64,000 nucleotides of DNA from Eudorina sp. 2006-703-Eu-15 (GCA_003117195.1 BDSI01000001.1:930001-994000), one strand, 5' to 3'; positions 1 through 14,000 are shown, counted from the first letter of the stretch. Made by a program: numbers and translations. Notes: generated by a model from the sequence alone, not told the origin.

Positions 1-379
1 TGGCAGGTGCGGTACACCGAGGTGGCAGGTGCGGTACACCGAGGCGACCTGAAGTACTGACTGACTGACTGACTGACTCGGGTCGGGAGCACGGGGCCGA
101 CTATGCGGTACGTGGTAGGCCTAAGATGGAGGTCTCCAGAGAGGGGTGGCGAACATTCGATGGTGAAGTGGGGCAGTGGCTGTCCTGCGGAGGCAGTCGC
201 AGCTGTAGGTGGCGACTCAACCGCTTCGCCGGCTGCGCCGCAGAATTTACACCAACCGGTCGGGTACGGTAGCAACATACGTCCAGGCAGGCAGGGAGGC
301 ATGCAGGCAGGCAGGCAGTTGCTACCGAGATGTGACCCCTTCTGGTGGCCGCTGTGCTCCCCCGTGTAATCCCCCGCAG
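1..379. repeat. Window edge: short tandem repeats, no gene recognised
   Basis: The window opens with two tandem copies of a 21-22 base unit containing GGTGCGGTACACCGAG (about 3-43), followed by a CTGA/GACT tetranucleotide run (about 55-78). The rest up to the first proposed exon at 380 shows no coding segment I can support; it may be an intron of the gene whose later exons follow. Confidence 0.5.
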
Positions 380-2062
380 GCCACGCAGGACGAGTTCATC
401 GCCTTGCAGGTGAGCTGGAAGGGCGTGTGGGCTTTGGGGGCGGTTGGGGTTGGGCCGTGTGGTGCCGCGGGAGCGAGGAGCCCGCCACCCCTGCCGCCGC
501 CACCGCTCAGTGCATGCCGCCGGAAACCAGTGCGCAGTGCCGCGCCGTCAGCCGCATCGTCAACGAAGCCGGAATAAGCGGCTTTGGGCTCCTGGGTGCT
601 GCGGTGACATGCGCCGTCGGAGGCTGCTTCCAGGGTAGTTGCGTTCTTTGGGTACCTGTAACCGGGACACCGGAGGCTGTGTGCGACAGCTTTGTGACCA
701 GTGTGTGTGGCCCTCCGTCAGCCGGTGGTTGGCCGGGTGAGGTTGTGGACCTCGAGATGCGACATGCATTCTTAGCCCATCGACTCACCACCACTGTCTT
801 GCTGTGCCTCCACCGCACACCGCATCCCGCGTTCATTTGCCGCCTCATCCCGGTTCACCGCTCCCCTGCAGCGGCAGGGTGCATGACATGCCCATGCCCC
901 ATCGCATGTCACGCACTTGCCGTTGCCCCGCCGGAGCACACCGCACTCTCCTCCGATGGCAGTCCCCACCGCACGTGCCTGAGGTTGCCGGAACCCACTC
1001 CCAAATGATTCGACCCTCCAACTCCACATGTGATGTGTGCGCGCGCAGAAAATCATGCGGGCGACGCAGCCGCCCAGCCGCCAGATGCTCTCCGTGCTCG
1101 GTTTGTCGCGTTGAGGAGGCGGCCGGGCGGGGCGGAAGGGGGCGAGAATGGGGCCGCGCTGGTTTGGGCGCCTCTTTGCTTCTTTCCGAGCGCCGTGAGC
1201 TGCCGCGCCGCGATTGATTGGCGCAGCCAGCAGCAGTCGCCTCCCGCCCCGCCTCGCCCCGCATCGGCCCCCCGGGTGCAGGGCCCTTGTATCGCGACGC
1301 AGCGGATCTCGCCCGGCAGAACGTCGGACCCGGTCGCAGAGATGCAGGAACGTATGTAGGAGTAGGTGTCGTCCCGTACCCGGTGTCCTCCAAGGAGTTT
1401 TTTATATCTCGCAATATCTCGGATACCTTTTTCATGCCTGCAGCTGGACGGCTCAGGCACGTGCGTGTGTGCATTATAATTGGCTGGGTGGGCGAGTGCG
1501 GTGAGGGGTGCAACTGCGGGAATCGGATCCCCCGCCATGGGCGGGTGGATGTTGCAGAGAGCTATAAGTGGCTGGGTAAAGCTCGTGGATGGATGCTCCT
1601 GACCTTGCTGTCCGTCTCCGCGCGGAAGCCATGTAAGTAGCATATCGTTATATTGAAAGGTACGAATTCACTGCAAACTAGAGGCCAGACGTCGGGCCTC
1701 GAACCGTTCTGCTGCACTTTCACACCCTCTACCTCGACGGTGATTTCATCTGGTCCCGTGATGTGTACCGCGTAGGTAAGCTGCTAAATATTAAGATAAT
1801 TTCAACGACACCTAAATGAAATCTGCAAGGCACCCAAACCGACGGACAATGGGTAGGGCAGGTCCTGGCAGGTACAAACTTCATAACCCGCAATGAGCGG
1901 CACGCTCTCCAGCATAAATGGATTCACTGTAAAAAGATATTGCTGTACTGTTACCCATACAACTGTACTCATTACAATGCGCTGCTCGCCAATCTGTCGC
2001 TTGTCCTAGCTGACGCAGCCGCCCTCATCCACGCGAGGATCAGTGGGTTACTGCAGTCATAA
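380..2062 (+). CDS. 3' end of an unidentified multi-exon gene
   Basis: Proposed exons: 380-409, 511-595, 1282-1460, 1682-1775 and 2010-2062 (stop TAA at 2060). Each is bounded by AG/GT, and reading phases agree across all four introns (0, 1, 0, 1), which random sequence would rarely give. The encoded C-terminus is about 146 residues, including the stretches AVSRIVNEAGISGFGLLG, GPLYRDAADLARQNVGPG, VLLHFHTLYLDGDFIWSRD and ADAAALIHARISGLLQS. I do not recognise the family and assign no function. The 5' part lies outside the window or is unresolved, and the first 30-base exon is the weakest. The stop lies 300 bases before the start codon of the next gene on the same strand. Confidence 0.45.
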
Positions 2063-2361
2063 TATTATACTTAATTTCCTTGCGTTGTTGGTGTAATTTG
2101 GCGCCATGCCGGGCAACATAATCCAACGACGTTCTCGTGACCTTCTTCGCCAACGGCAACGACTGTAAAACGGTCACGCTTCTCGCCTTCGCGCGACCGT
2201 TGTCGTTCCTGTAAAGCAACAAAAACGATGACGTTATGATATATTACCTATAATCTCAAAACCATATCTGTTACTGAAAAACGCTTTCAATTGTCTTAGC
2301 ACTGACACTTTGAACGTGCAAGAATTTTGTTACAAGGACACTTTCAATTCAACATAGTGAT

Positions 2362-4021
2362 ATGGCTCTTGAAGCTGGTGTCATGTCCGTTACTTTAAAC
2401 TACGCCAAGGACTTGAAAAATCATGACTTCCTTGGGAAGTAAGTAAATCGTCGCAGTGGTGGCGCAGACCAACACAAATATATCTTCATAATATAAATAT
2501 CCATTGGACATAATTGCCTACAATGAAACCCTACCCCGCAAAGGGCGTCCTACATAACTTGCGCGGCGCGGACTTCAACGTCGCGCCTTCAGAACGTTGC
2601 AACGCCAGGTCGCAAACTATCTTATTTTAATTTGATAATAAAATTAAACAATGGTTAATCTATATCTTCCTGTCCGCTTGTTTGTTGCACTCGCACATAC
2701 CTCCGGTAACCGCGCAGGCAGGACCCCTACTGCATCCTGCGCATAGGCGGCCAGACGTTCCGCAGCCGGACCGCCAAGGGTGCTGGTCGCAACCCCGTCT
2801 GGAATGAGACCATCCGGATCAGCCTCATGTGTGAGAACGACATCATTATTGAAATCATGGTGAGGACGGGGCCCGGACCGGTCTTCATGAACACCACAGG
2901 GCAGGATTGGAACTTCCTGCGTTCCGTACGTGGGGGCCTTGGCGGGAGAGCATTGCTTCTTGCATCGCTGTCCTGATTAGCGCGCAGTAATTCGAACCCT
3001 TTCGCGCTGAAGCGCGCGATGCATGGTCCCCAATGCGGGTTTGCGGCATTTGCCACGGCTCATGTGCCCGTCGGCAAGTACGGCAAGCCGGTGGCACACG
3101 CTTCCAGCTACCCAGCCACCCACAGACACTGCAGTTAATATTTTCCACTCCGCTAACCTGCCAAGCCACTCCACTGCACGTACGCTAAAGCTGGCCCATT
3201 CCTGCGGCCCAGGTGGCCTCAGGCGACGGAACATCCCGTGCCCGTGACGGTCATGGTGCCGGGGTCTGCTGTAACCTTTATTCATTCACAAAGACCAACC
3301 CATCCTTCCATTCCTATCCTGTATCCGATCATTATTCCATCCATGTTTTCTTCTCGAAGTATGTGTGTGGCGGGGAGGCATTGGCCCCGCTGAGGTCAAC
3401 TGTTACTTTGATCCATTCAAATTTCAAAAATAATCCATCAACGAACTCCCAAGCCTCCGCAGAAACGAAAACTAAAATCCGACTCGGTTTTGCCCGCATC
3501 CAACCCCACGAATGACCAATCCCACAATAAAAAAGCGGCTACCAAGCTGGTAACCTGCGCCTCTCACCCTTGCCATCTGGGCCCATCAGGACGAAGACCT
3601 GGGTCGGGACGACCTCATCGGCAGCGCGTCCGTCTCCATGTCCCGCGCGCGTCAAGTGGGCAGCGACCGACTGGAGGTCGCCGTCTTCAGTCCCAAGAGC
3701 CGCAAGCAACACGGATACATCTCCTTGGCCCTCAAGTGGGTCCCTCATCGAGTGCCCGGGGCGCACACACAACCCCAACTCCAATGGTCGCCCGTACAGT
3801 ACGGCAATCTGCCTCAGCAGCTCGTCCCGCAGGGCGGCCCGGCGAGCTTAGTCATGCCCCCGTGCTACGCCGTAGTGCCGCCGTCGGCGTGTGCGGCCGG
3901 CGGCTCGCCCGCGCCCGGCGGGTACTCTCATGCTTTTTACGCGCCGCCGTACATGGCGGGGATGGCGGGGCCGCCGGGGGCGTGCGCGTCGGTTGCTGCG
4001 CCACCCGCAGGGCGCCCGTGA
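2362..4021 (+). CDS. C2-domain protein with Pro/Gly/Ala-rich tail (C2-A), SRC2-like
   Basis: Three exons, 2362-2438, 2718-2859 and 3590-4021, give 216 aa. The start is the first ATG of a segment matching the two paralogues at 50-55 kb (MALEAGVMSVTLNYAKDLK). One C2 domain covers roughly residues 5-125, with calcium-loop-type acidic residues (KQDPYC, NPVWNET, DEDLGRDDLIG). The tail is rich in Pro, Gly, Ala and Tyr. C2 domains bind phospholipid, often in a calcium-dependent way; plant SRC2-type proteins have this architecture and sit at membranes. The exon lengths 77 and 142 and the intron phases are the same in all three paralogues. The tail lacks the TQWPPAAA and PYPGGYPMAAA repeats of C2-B. 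It converges on PDR-A. The C2 call is firm; the exact substrate or partner is unknown. Confidence 0.85.
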
Positions 4022-7000
4022 GCGTGGCTGCCGCCGTGCATGAATCATGTGACAGCGCCGCCATGTCATTTGGGGATGCGAGTGTGCTAGACCCGGCCGC
4101 AACTGCCTGTACTGTCGTACAAGGTAAGGCAGCAAGTGCTTTTTAAACATGCTGCACTGCGACAGCACTAACCGGGATTAATTTTAGTTGACGGGGTGCG
4201 CCTTCAGGATCTGTCACCGGGTACAGCAACAGAAGGAAGTGGGAGGAGGTGGAGGTTTGTGTATTTCCATGGCAATTCTCTTTCGTGCCGTGTTTCTTTC
4301 CCCTTCTTTCTATTTCGACCCTGCGCTAATCCAACGCCTGACTTCTTCATTTACGTACCTCAGCGTTCTTGATCATCGCCCACATGGTGTTGGCGCCGTG
4401 TCGTACATTCATAGGGATTGCATTGTTCGTACATACGAAATTGATCATGCGCGACGCGCCTCTTTACTAACTCATTGCACAAGATGTCATGAGGGGGTTC
4501 CTCTTCCAGCACGGCCGGCATCTGGCAGCAGCGTGGTCTGCCATTTTTTGTGTGTGTGTGTGTTGTCCAAACTTGATGACTGTTGCGGAGTTGCCCTGTC
4601 ATAAAGAGGGCGGCCGTTGTAGCCGCTCCACCCCATCAAGTCGATTACTTGGTGTACACTCTGTCAGTACACGCCGCACGCAGCAAGAGGCCATCACAGA
4701 AGGCCGTGAGGAGGCCGCGCCGGTGCTGTTGTTTTGCTGCTGTTGCGCTCACCGGGCTGGTCGTGTACGGCCCCTCTCATGGAGTCGTACATGCCGTACA
4801 TGCATCTACCTGTGAGGGATGTGATCACGTGTGCCTGACCGGCTGCTGCGTTCTTGGGGCTTCAGTGACGGCCGTGACCGCGGTTCTCGCCTGGTCCTGC
4901 GGGCCCTTGCGCGTTCGTCGGCAATCCAGTGAGGCGCGCGTGCGTGCATGGGATGGGCGTTGCAGTTCCCAGCAGCTGCCCGCCGTGTGCGCGCACAATA
5001 TAGGATGTACCCAATGCCCGACCCCGTGTGTGCGTGTGTGTGCATGTGTGATCAACACACCGTGCAGCGCGGAAGGACAGACCGCGGTGGAGTCGGTGTT
5101 GGGACGGAGAGGGCGGGGTCCTGCGAATGAATGTGCTTACGATGCGGGTCGGATGCGGGCGACGGCGCGTTGGCCTGCTGTTGGGGTGCTTGGGGCTTTG
5201 AGAACAGGGCCGCGTGTGTGTACGGCAATTTTAGCATCTTGACGTACTGCGTCATCATGACAGCAAATCATCGCTGAAGCATTCTATCTATCACCACAAA
5301 GACGACGAGCGAGGTCACTGCGCGGCATGCTGGGTGCGGAGAGGCGACTACTGAACTTTAGAACGAAGTGACGCCGCTCCCAGCAGGGGCGCACTGCTGC
5401 CTGGTTGTACCGCCTTTGCGTACTTGGCTACGTGCGCTTGGTTCGGGCTTCGGGGGGTGGGGGTGCAGAGAGGCTGCAATTTATGGTTTGGTTTGGTTGC
5501 TTGGGGTGGGGGTTTGACGGAGGCGCTTCAGATAGATGGATGGAGAATTAAAAGCCGGATCCATGGTCGTGCGTGGAGAGGGACATGCACGGTTAACGGT
5601 ATACAAGGATGGTGTCGTTTCAAAGCTGCTCAGGGGCACTGGTTACTCGGCGGCCGCCGTACCCTGCCCCAGAAAGGTGGCAGACGCTTGCCAGCAGTCA
5701 GGTGTGGCCGAGGTGGGGCCGGTGGGGCAGGAGTCCCCAAGGGGGGTGGGGGACCCGCGCCTCGTGGTGGCGTCCAGCGCACGTACGTTGCTCGGCGGGC
5801 TGTCTACTTGGCCGCCGCTTTTGAGTCCGGCCAAACAGGTCTGCTGGCAACATCGTCGTGTGGGTTGGGCGACTGCTCGCTGCTCCTTCGGTGAATGTTT
5901 GCGGTTTCGCTGTCTTGATTGACAGAAGGGGGATTGGGCAACACGGAGGTGTGCGTATCCGGTGTGATTTTGCATCTTGCTGGGGATGCCAGTGCACGCA
6001 CGGGTTGCTCATTCTGAGCGCGTCGGCCGGTATGTTGAGGCGCACTCGGTACACAAGCAAGCAAAGGCACTGTGTGTGATTCTGCCATTATTCCGTACAT
6101 TGCACGCGTTATGTCATGGGGCGGCCCTTGTACGTTATGGAAAGATCGATCCATGATGCATGTGCAGCCGGTACGAGGCGGACCCTCAGTCCACGATGCG
6201 AGTACCGTACATGTACGGTCCAGTCGTACACGGAAGGGTCATGGGGCGACTCGGAGACAGGTGCCGGGCCGCACACATACACATCCCACGCACCCAAGCA
6301 AGACAGCAAACGTGTCTGCGCCGATGGAGCGCGCACCGCGGGGGCCGCACGCGCGCCGCATGCAGCAAGTAAGGCCGCGATGCCCACTCGTCAAAGATGC
6401 ACGGCACGCTTGGCTTGGCCACTTCACGCAGGCATGGCCACCAGCAACGTACACCCCGTTTCGGAGCGATTAACCAAGCCCTGATGAAACTTCGAAAAGC
6501 AAGGCACGCACCCAAATGTGCGCGGAACGCCCACCGATGTCCAGCAGCAGGTCCCCAAGAGGGCCCAGTGGCCAGCAATCAATCAACCAACGGGAATCAA
6601 CCGATGCCACCAACTGCGAAGCCGCGCGTTCATCCCCGCTCCTTGACCTTGACCAGGACCAAGACCACGCACGGATGACCATGCATAATCCTCCACGGCG
6701 ATCAAAGACCGCAACGTACATACCATGGCTTCAGTCCGTGATCACGCATTGTCCAAGCCTTCATGCGTGCCGTGAGTACGGCCGAAGTGGAAGATGACGC
6801 GTCGCATCGCAGAACATGCATCCTACGGGAGCCATCAACTGCAACATGTTTCACAGTTGAGCGAGAGAGGGACAGATCGATCACAACGCTTATGCCGGGG
6901 CTGTGCTTGCAACTACAACGCGCGAGCACCCCAATAAGCGCTCGCTAGTCAGGCAGTCCCTGGGCTCTTTCCAGCAACGGAGGAATAACCTAGCGAGCTG

Positions 7001-7961
7001 CCCGTGCCACTCTGTCACGTGCTTATACAGGCGTCCTATCTTGGTCTACCGTATCTGAGTACGGTAGACCGCATTATGCCGTACATGTAGTAAGGTAGAC
7101 CGTACATATACCGTACATGCAGTCCGTGCAGACGCATATGCACTCATGGGGGTACGTGCATGTATCTGCGCCGCAACACGATTGCAAGTAAGGAGGCACG
7201 CGCCCTCCTTTTCTTTCACACATCAGCTCTCCGTCCGTGTGAACCCACATCCTCTCAAGCCACGTCCTCTCAAGCAAGAGATCCTAGAGATTCTGGTCGT
7301 CCTCCCGGAAGCGACCCTTCTCCGAATGAAAACAGCAAAACGCCGCAATGAAGACGAAACGTGCACGTAGCTGGGTCGCGCGGCAGCCAGCCAGCCAGCC
7401 ATTAAATTTCTCGTGAACGGGTCGCGAACGATGGCACTGCCGCAGATAGAGGGCGCGCACGATCGGGAACGCCCGGCAATGCCCTATGATGCTCACTCGC
7501 TCACCACCCGCCGCCGCCCTATATATAGATGTCGATGCAGTGGGTGAATGACCATAAGTAATATGGTGATATGTATGTGTGTGTGGTACGCACCCGAGGA
7601 TACTGCTGGTTGCCCGGGCCAAGAATGAACAAATCGCACATTTGCTAGGTGTATGATAATGCTGCGAACAAAGCCTGCTTCAAGGAGGGGAGCTGGAGCG
7701 AGAGAGCCGTCCGGCGCTGCCGCCGCCGCAATTTTCAACGCGTCGGCCATGCCCTCTTCAACGGGTCGGGCATCCCCTCGCTCGTCTGATCCAGACCCGA
7801 CCGCGCGCGGGGCCACCCTGCCACACGTTCCCCGCCCCGACATCCTTGACGCAACCCCGCGCGATCATCAACCGCATGCAATGACACGGCGGGCGCCCGG
7901 TGGGAAGCACCCATCCGTTCGCATCCATGCATCCGTCAGCACACATCCGTCAGCGGCCGAT
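4022..7961. other. 3'-to-3' intergenic region between C2-A and PDR-A
   Basis: Nearly 4 kb between two convergent stop codons. Many open frames occur on both strands, but they overlap one another, lack recognisable domains and reflect high GC. The hexamers CCGTAC/GTACGG recur throughout. A perfect hairpin sits at 7043-7070. No tRNA, transposon terminus or further gene was recognised. Confidence 0.6.
7043..7070. repeat. Perfect 11-bp inverted repeat with 6-base loop
   Basis: The left arm GGTCTACCGTA (7043-7053) is the exact reverse complement of the right arm (7060-7070), separated by TCTGAG. Partial further copies of GGTAGACCGTAC follow within 50 bases. It lies about 0.9 kb beyond the PDR-A stop codon. 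Function is unknown. Confidence 0.7.
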
Positions 7962-10604
7962 CTATCTGCGGAGGAAGTTGATGTACCTCAGGGCCAGGAT
8001 GCCCATGATGCGCAGCCCGATGATGTACCCGGCCACAATGAGCAGGCACCAGAACCTGCAGCGGACGGACGGACGGGGACCCAAGAGGTTGCTTGACAGG
8101 GGCGGCGACCCGCACCGCGCGTTTATTTGGCCGCCGCCGCAGCAAAACAGCGTGCAGCAGGCGAGCAGGGCAAGAGGACCACCGGTAAGCACCGACCTAG
8201 CAGACGGGCACATACATCCGCCTGTCTGCCTGCGGCAGGTGCGCGGCGGGACGGGACGGGATGGGACGGGATGGGGCCCCCGCTACAACTCGCATCATCA
8301 ACACGCCCTTGCGTGCCGACGAGCGAGTACGGTAGCTAGGCCACCTTACAGGTATCGCTTAGATACCAAGGTTGGCCGCCGGCTGCGGTTGTGCCGTGGC
8401 ACCTAGAAGGAAGGACCGGCCGATACGAGGGTTGCCAGGACAGGAGCATCCCCGCCATCCACCTGCTAGCGGGCAACGCGCTCACCTGAATGCGTAGTCG
8501 TACCCAAACACGTCCTTGAGGAAGGACGACACCGTCGTGAGGGAGGAGCTGCCCGGGTACTGGAAGGGCGTCTTGTTGCCGCCCAGCTGGTCGGCCGCCA
8601 GGCCGTAGAGCACCCACGTGGTCGGGCTGCCCCTGTGAGTACGACAACAACACGGGTACGGCGGTCCGGGGGCCGGCCCAGGGCGGTCATGCATGGCGGG
8701 GCGTGTCACTCAAGTCAGGTTGAGGGGATGCGTGTTGGCCGGTCCGGAAAGGGCCTGTGTCCCAGCCCGCTGCGGCGGGCCTGCTCCCTCCGTCCGCAAC
8801 ATGCATGTGCCGTACAGGTCCGTACCAGGTCCGTGCGTGTCTCGTACAGGACTGTACCAGACAGAGCGTAATGTACTGACGGCTTGCAACCCATTTCGAC
8901 TTGCTTGCTTGGTACGTACCATATAAATCACTCCCGCACACCGACAGTCGCTATCAACTGGCTGGGATACGCGGGGTAGCTAGTCCCTCGAGATAGGGAT
9001 GGGGAAGGGGATGCGCGGGGAGGGGAGGGGGAAGCGACCGGTACCGACATTGGGGATGGACGGATGCGTGATTATGTACGGAGGCGGCACCCAGATTTGA
9101 ACTGAGGAATAGAGGATTTGCAATCCACGGCCTTACCGCTTGGCTATGCCGCCTCGATTATTTATTATAACAAATAAATTTTTTAAATCGTACGGATATT
9201 CCGTACGGTCGTCGTACCGACCTGTTCGCCCACTTGTAGTAGATGGGGATGGACGGGTAGGGGATGACGAAGCCGTTGAAGAGGTTGAAGAGCATGTTGA
9301 GCGCGGAGCCAGCAACCTGCGCCAGCTGTTGGCTGGGGGTGATGTAGACCAGTGCGCTGCCGAAGGCCAGGTAGAAGGCGAGCGTCTGTGGGGAAAGTGC
9401 GTGGTGCGAGTGGGCGGCCCGAGCAAGCACCAAGTGGACGGAATGCTGGTGGCAACGGCAATGGCAAGGAAGAGTCCGAGAGGTGCATTGTGCCCTGTTC
9501 CGGATTGGGCGCCTAAATTGGCCCCTGGGCCGCAAGACCCCGCTGAGCGTCATCCGGTTGGAAGCCCGACCGCATGCGGCCCTACATGCCGTACAAGCGA
9601 GTGAAGCCTGTCCTGACGCGCCGAGGTACCCGACCGGACCCCTGGTGTGGCCGGACCTTTTTCGCTCGATGGCCCCACCCCCGCAGCTACCGCAGGTTTG
9701 CTCTTGACACTCCATGCACTGCGAACTCACGATAACTGTGAACGAATTAAGGCCCGCACCACGCATCAATCCGGCCCAACCCTCAGACCGCCCAAGACGC
9801 CGGCGACGTAGGCCCCCAGGCCAGGCCGAGCCCGACCAGCCCACCTCAAAGACCAATAGGAGGTAGAAGAAGAAGGGGGCCGCGCCTGTGGGAACGCAGC
9901 ACAGCAGCACAGCAGCACAACACCATCGCGGCGCAGCGCAGCAGAGCACAGCACGGCACGTCGATGGCTAGACACGTTAAATCCAGGCAAGCAGTCAGCA
10001 GCTAGTGGAGTTAATTACCAAGCTGACAGTCAACTCTTGATAAAAAGAACGAAGGCCGTACACGAAAGGCACTAAAGTGCACCTATGAGTAGGGTGGATT
10101 TTATGTTCACAGGATTTTATGTTCACAGGATCGAAGTGGAATGGAACAGGCCAGACAGCTCCCCGCCGCGCGCCCGAGGGAGCTGAAGGGGGCCGCTCAC
10201 GCCTCACCGTCGAGGAAGTGGATCATGGGGTACACGATACCCACGAAGATGAGGACCTGGACGATCAGGTACGGCGTCTCCACGGAGGCAAGTACGATGC
10301 CGTACGCCCAAGGGCTGTACATGGCGGCGGCCTGCTCTCTGTAGTACACCTGTCGGCATGAAAAAATTGGAAAACACCTTGATGAGGCGGGATGCGCGTC
10401 GTGAATGAGATTGGCATGATCGCGGCTTAGGGTTGCTCGGGATGGCCCACGTGCCTATCACCTCTGATTCATCACTAGTCGGTAACCCACCACGCGCTCG
10501 TAGCCCAGCAGCGGCATCACGGCGTTCATGCCTGCGGGGTTGGCAACAGGTCCAGGGCGTGCAAGCATACACGTGTGTTTGTGCTTTCTGTGTGTGTGTG
10601 TGTG

Positions 10605-10642
<38 letters not shown>

Positions 10643-11037
10643 GAGAACTGAGCCGCGAGTGTGTGTGTGTGTGGTTGTTACATATCTGACCGGGCCTGAC
10701 GCTGGCCAAGGGCTGCTAACCCAGCCCTAACGGAAAGACCGCCGAAGCACTCTCCTCGCTTTGCGGGGGAGGGAGAGGGGCGTGAGGGGCCGCATCCCCC
10801 CTTGCTCGACCTAGACCACTCGCGCGGCCTGGAAAGCACCGCGGTATCACTACGAAAACAAAGGCCTCAGCCATGCCGTCTCGTCGTCGGCTGGGCCCCG
10901 TGCAGCGCCAGTGCCTCGTGGGCCTGGGATTGCCGCCCTCCTTCATTTCCTTGCAGCACCTGGGGTGTCCCCTCATGGGGGTTCCCGCCAGGCACGTAAA
11001 CTGGGCGACGCCCGAGCCGGTAGTCCGGTTCATAGCA

Positions 11038-11090
<53 letters not shown>

Positions 11091-14000
11091 CGTGTGCATG
11101 TCTGTGTGTGTGTGTGGCGAGGGCGCCAGCCTTAACCGACCCGGAAGCAACAGGCTTACCTGTGTGGGTGTGTGCGTACGGCGGGTGGCGGTGTGGCGGG
11201 CAGAGAGGGGCTGTGAGGAGTCACGGAGAAAGCCGCAGAGGCCCCCTTTCGGAGCCGTCGCGGGGCACCCACTGCCAGTCACCCCACGACCCTCGCATTC
11301 CGAATCGGAGTGCTCGCATTTATACCCTCGCCAGTGCACATGTCAGCGCCCCGCCGCACCCACCCACCCGCAGGACTAGGTACAACAGAACCAACGCATA
11401 AACAGCACATACATTCACACACTCGCCATGCCGTCGCATGCGACTACGAACACGGCGCGCTCCGTGCTTCATCAACAGTTCAACACACACGCACGGGTGG
11501 TTAGGGCGGGTTTCTCGCTGAACACACGCCGCACCCACCGAGCATTCCCAGGAAGGAGCTGGAGCTGTAGAGCACACCCATCACGTTCTGCACGTTGCCG
11601 ACGCCGGCGGGGTTGGGCATCTTGCCCTGGCCCCAGTAGATGCTGCCGTACACGAGAGCGACCACAGTGGTCATCACCAGCCGTACGAAGTTGTACGACG
11701 GTGTGCGCCAGTAGGTGCTCCGGAACTTTGACATGAGCGCGAAGAACTGCGTTGACCGTGCGCCGCCGGAGGCGCCGCGTGCACAGGTCCGGTATGTCAG
11801 GATGGCGGGGAGTACGGTGTGTAAGAGCAGACCTGTCCCGCAAGCCTTCCCCCTCCCGCCCCGGACCCGACCCGGACCCGACCCGGACCTGACCCGCCCC
11901 GACCCGAGCACCCGCCCCACTCACCTGCGTGGGTATGCTGGCCGCGTACTTGCCCGACACCGCCAGCGGCTCCGGGTGCGCGGCTCGGCTGTCGTCGATC
12001 AGCTGCTGCGCCCGGGCGGCGTTGGTGGCGGCGAGGGAGCTGGCCGCGTAGACCTGGCGGCGGGAACAACAAGGGCCAGGGACCGGGACAGGGAGGTGTC
12101 TGGACGGCGTTTGTCCAGGGACGCAGGGAGGGGGGGAGGGAGGGAGGAAGGGAGGCAGGCTCCTAGATGACGGCATGGCCCTCTTCAGCAGCCCGGTGGA
12201 GGATTTCGAGTAGGGAGGATGCCCCAACCAGCGGGCTGCCATCCCTGGAGCACGTCATGGCCTTAAGTAGTGATCAGCCCACCCGCGGCTCTGATGTAAC
12301 AATCTGCTGTGCCCCGATCCCCTAGGCCCAGCTCGGGGGCTTAGTAGCTCTCATTCCGACATCCCGCCCGCGGCCCGCGGCCCCGACACCAGGTACTGTA
12401 CTGTACCGTACGGCACCGTGTTCACCGTACCTGCGGCCAGTCCACGCCCACCACCGCCTTGATCCGGACCGCCTTGGCCGCCCCGGTCACCTCCAGCATC
12501 CAGGTGGCAGGGTTGTAGCCGGGCGGCAGCGGCTCCACACCTGGTGGATGGAGAGGAGGGGCACACACACAGGGGCGGGACGAGCACGCCGCGGTGCAGC
12601 GGCGGTTGATGAGGCTGGGAGGTGGTGTGGATTCAGGTTTGATGAGAGGGCCTGACAGGGAGTAGGGCAACGTCAGGACGGGTGCCGGGCCAGAGGGCTC
12701 ATCCGCCGGGCCCGATGCAAAGCGGTGAAGGAAACACAAACACGGACCTCTGCGGCCTCGACGGCTGTATTGACCTCCGCCCTGCGCCCTCCCTGGACCA
12801 GTACGACACCCAACCAGTACGGCACCCACCTGGTACCGCATTCGTGAGGTAGTCCACCAGCCCCTTGCTGTGGGCGCCCAGTGGCCCGAAGTACGTTGTA
12901 CGACCGCCACGCTGTCGTACGTTGGCCGGCCAGGTAGGGATGGCCAAGTATGGGGATGACGGCCCGGAGAGGCCAGGAGTTGAGCAAGGGCAGAAAACAT
13001 TGATTGTCAATCATCAACTGCTAGTACGCGCAATGCCCGGGCAAGAGGTCTTCTGCGCCGGCCGCCTTGTAGCAGTACATCGCTACAGCCCAGCACCCGG
13101 CCCCCCCAACGGCAACCAGCGCCATAACCCACTCGGCCCCTACCTTCCTCCCATCCCCTAACTGCCCCCACCTGCAGCAGCAGCAGGTTGTCGAAGGCCT
13201 CGAAGATCTCGATGGAGGGCTGGTGGATGGTGACCATGACTGTACGACCGTCCGCCGCCACATTGCGGATGGCCCTCATCACAATGCTGGCGGCGCGGGC
13301 GTCCAGGCCTGTGTGTGGGGGGGGGGGAGGAGGAGGGGGGCAGGGGTATAGGAAATTGGTAGGCAATATCAAACTGCGCTGCTGCCAGAGCGACGGTTCG
13401 ACCGGAGAAAATTGGTGCAGTACCGTAGGGAGGGAGGAGGGACGTGGGGACGTGGGGACGGGGAAGTGGAGCGGGGAGAAGGGTAGATACAAAGGGAATG
13501 AAAGAGGAGGTAGCATAGTGCGGTGTGGTGTTTGGCGCAGGAGGATTGACGCTGACCCCCCTGATCAATACCCAGCAGCCCCCCAGGCGATGAACGGTTG
13601 GGTGCTGGCTCCCTCCAACTCCCCAGTAGCTCCCTCCCTCTCCTGCACCCTTCCCCGGCTCCATCCCTCCCCAGCCGCCCGCTCCACCTTGCATCAGCAT
13701 CACCCCTGCCCCGTCCCTCACCGCCCCCCCCCCGCCCCGCCCCGTCCCTCACCGCTTGTTGGCTCGTCCATGAAGACGCAGGCGGGGTTGGCCACCAGCT
13801 CCACCGCCAGGGTCAGCCGCTTGCGGGCATCCACGTTGAGGCCGGTGCCGCTGCTGCCGCCGGGGAGACCCACCAGGCTGAACATGACTGGGAGGGAGAG
13901 AGTGGGCGTGTGCGTGTGTGTGGTGGGGGAGGGGTGCGGTTGAAGGGCGGAGAAAGGGAACAAGGGGTAGAGAGCGGGGTTGCGGAGATTGCCGTGTGGA

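Noticed and set aside
2040..2222. 60-aa minus-strand frame
   Set aside because: It overlaps the last exon and probable 3' untranslated region of the first gene and has no family resemblance.
9082..9153. Ordinary nuclear tRNA-Cys gene
   Set aside because: The sequence is of plastid/bacterial type rather than the eukaryotic cytosolic tRNA-Cys type, so an insertion of plastid DNA is more likely.
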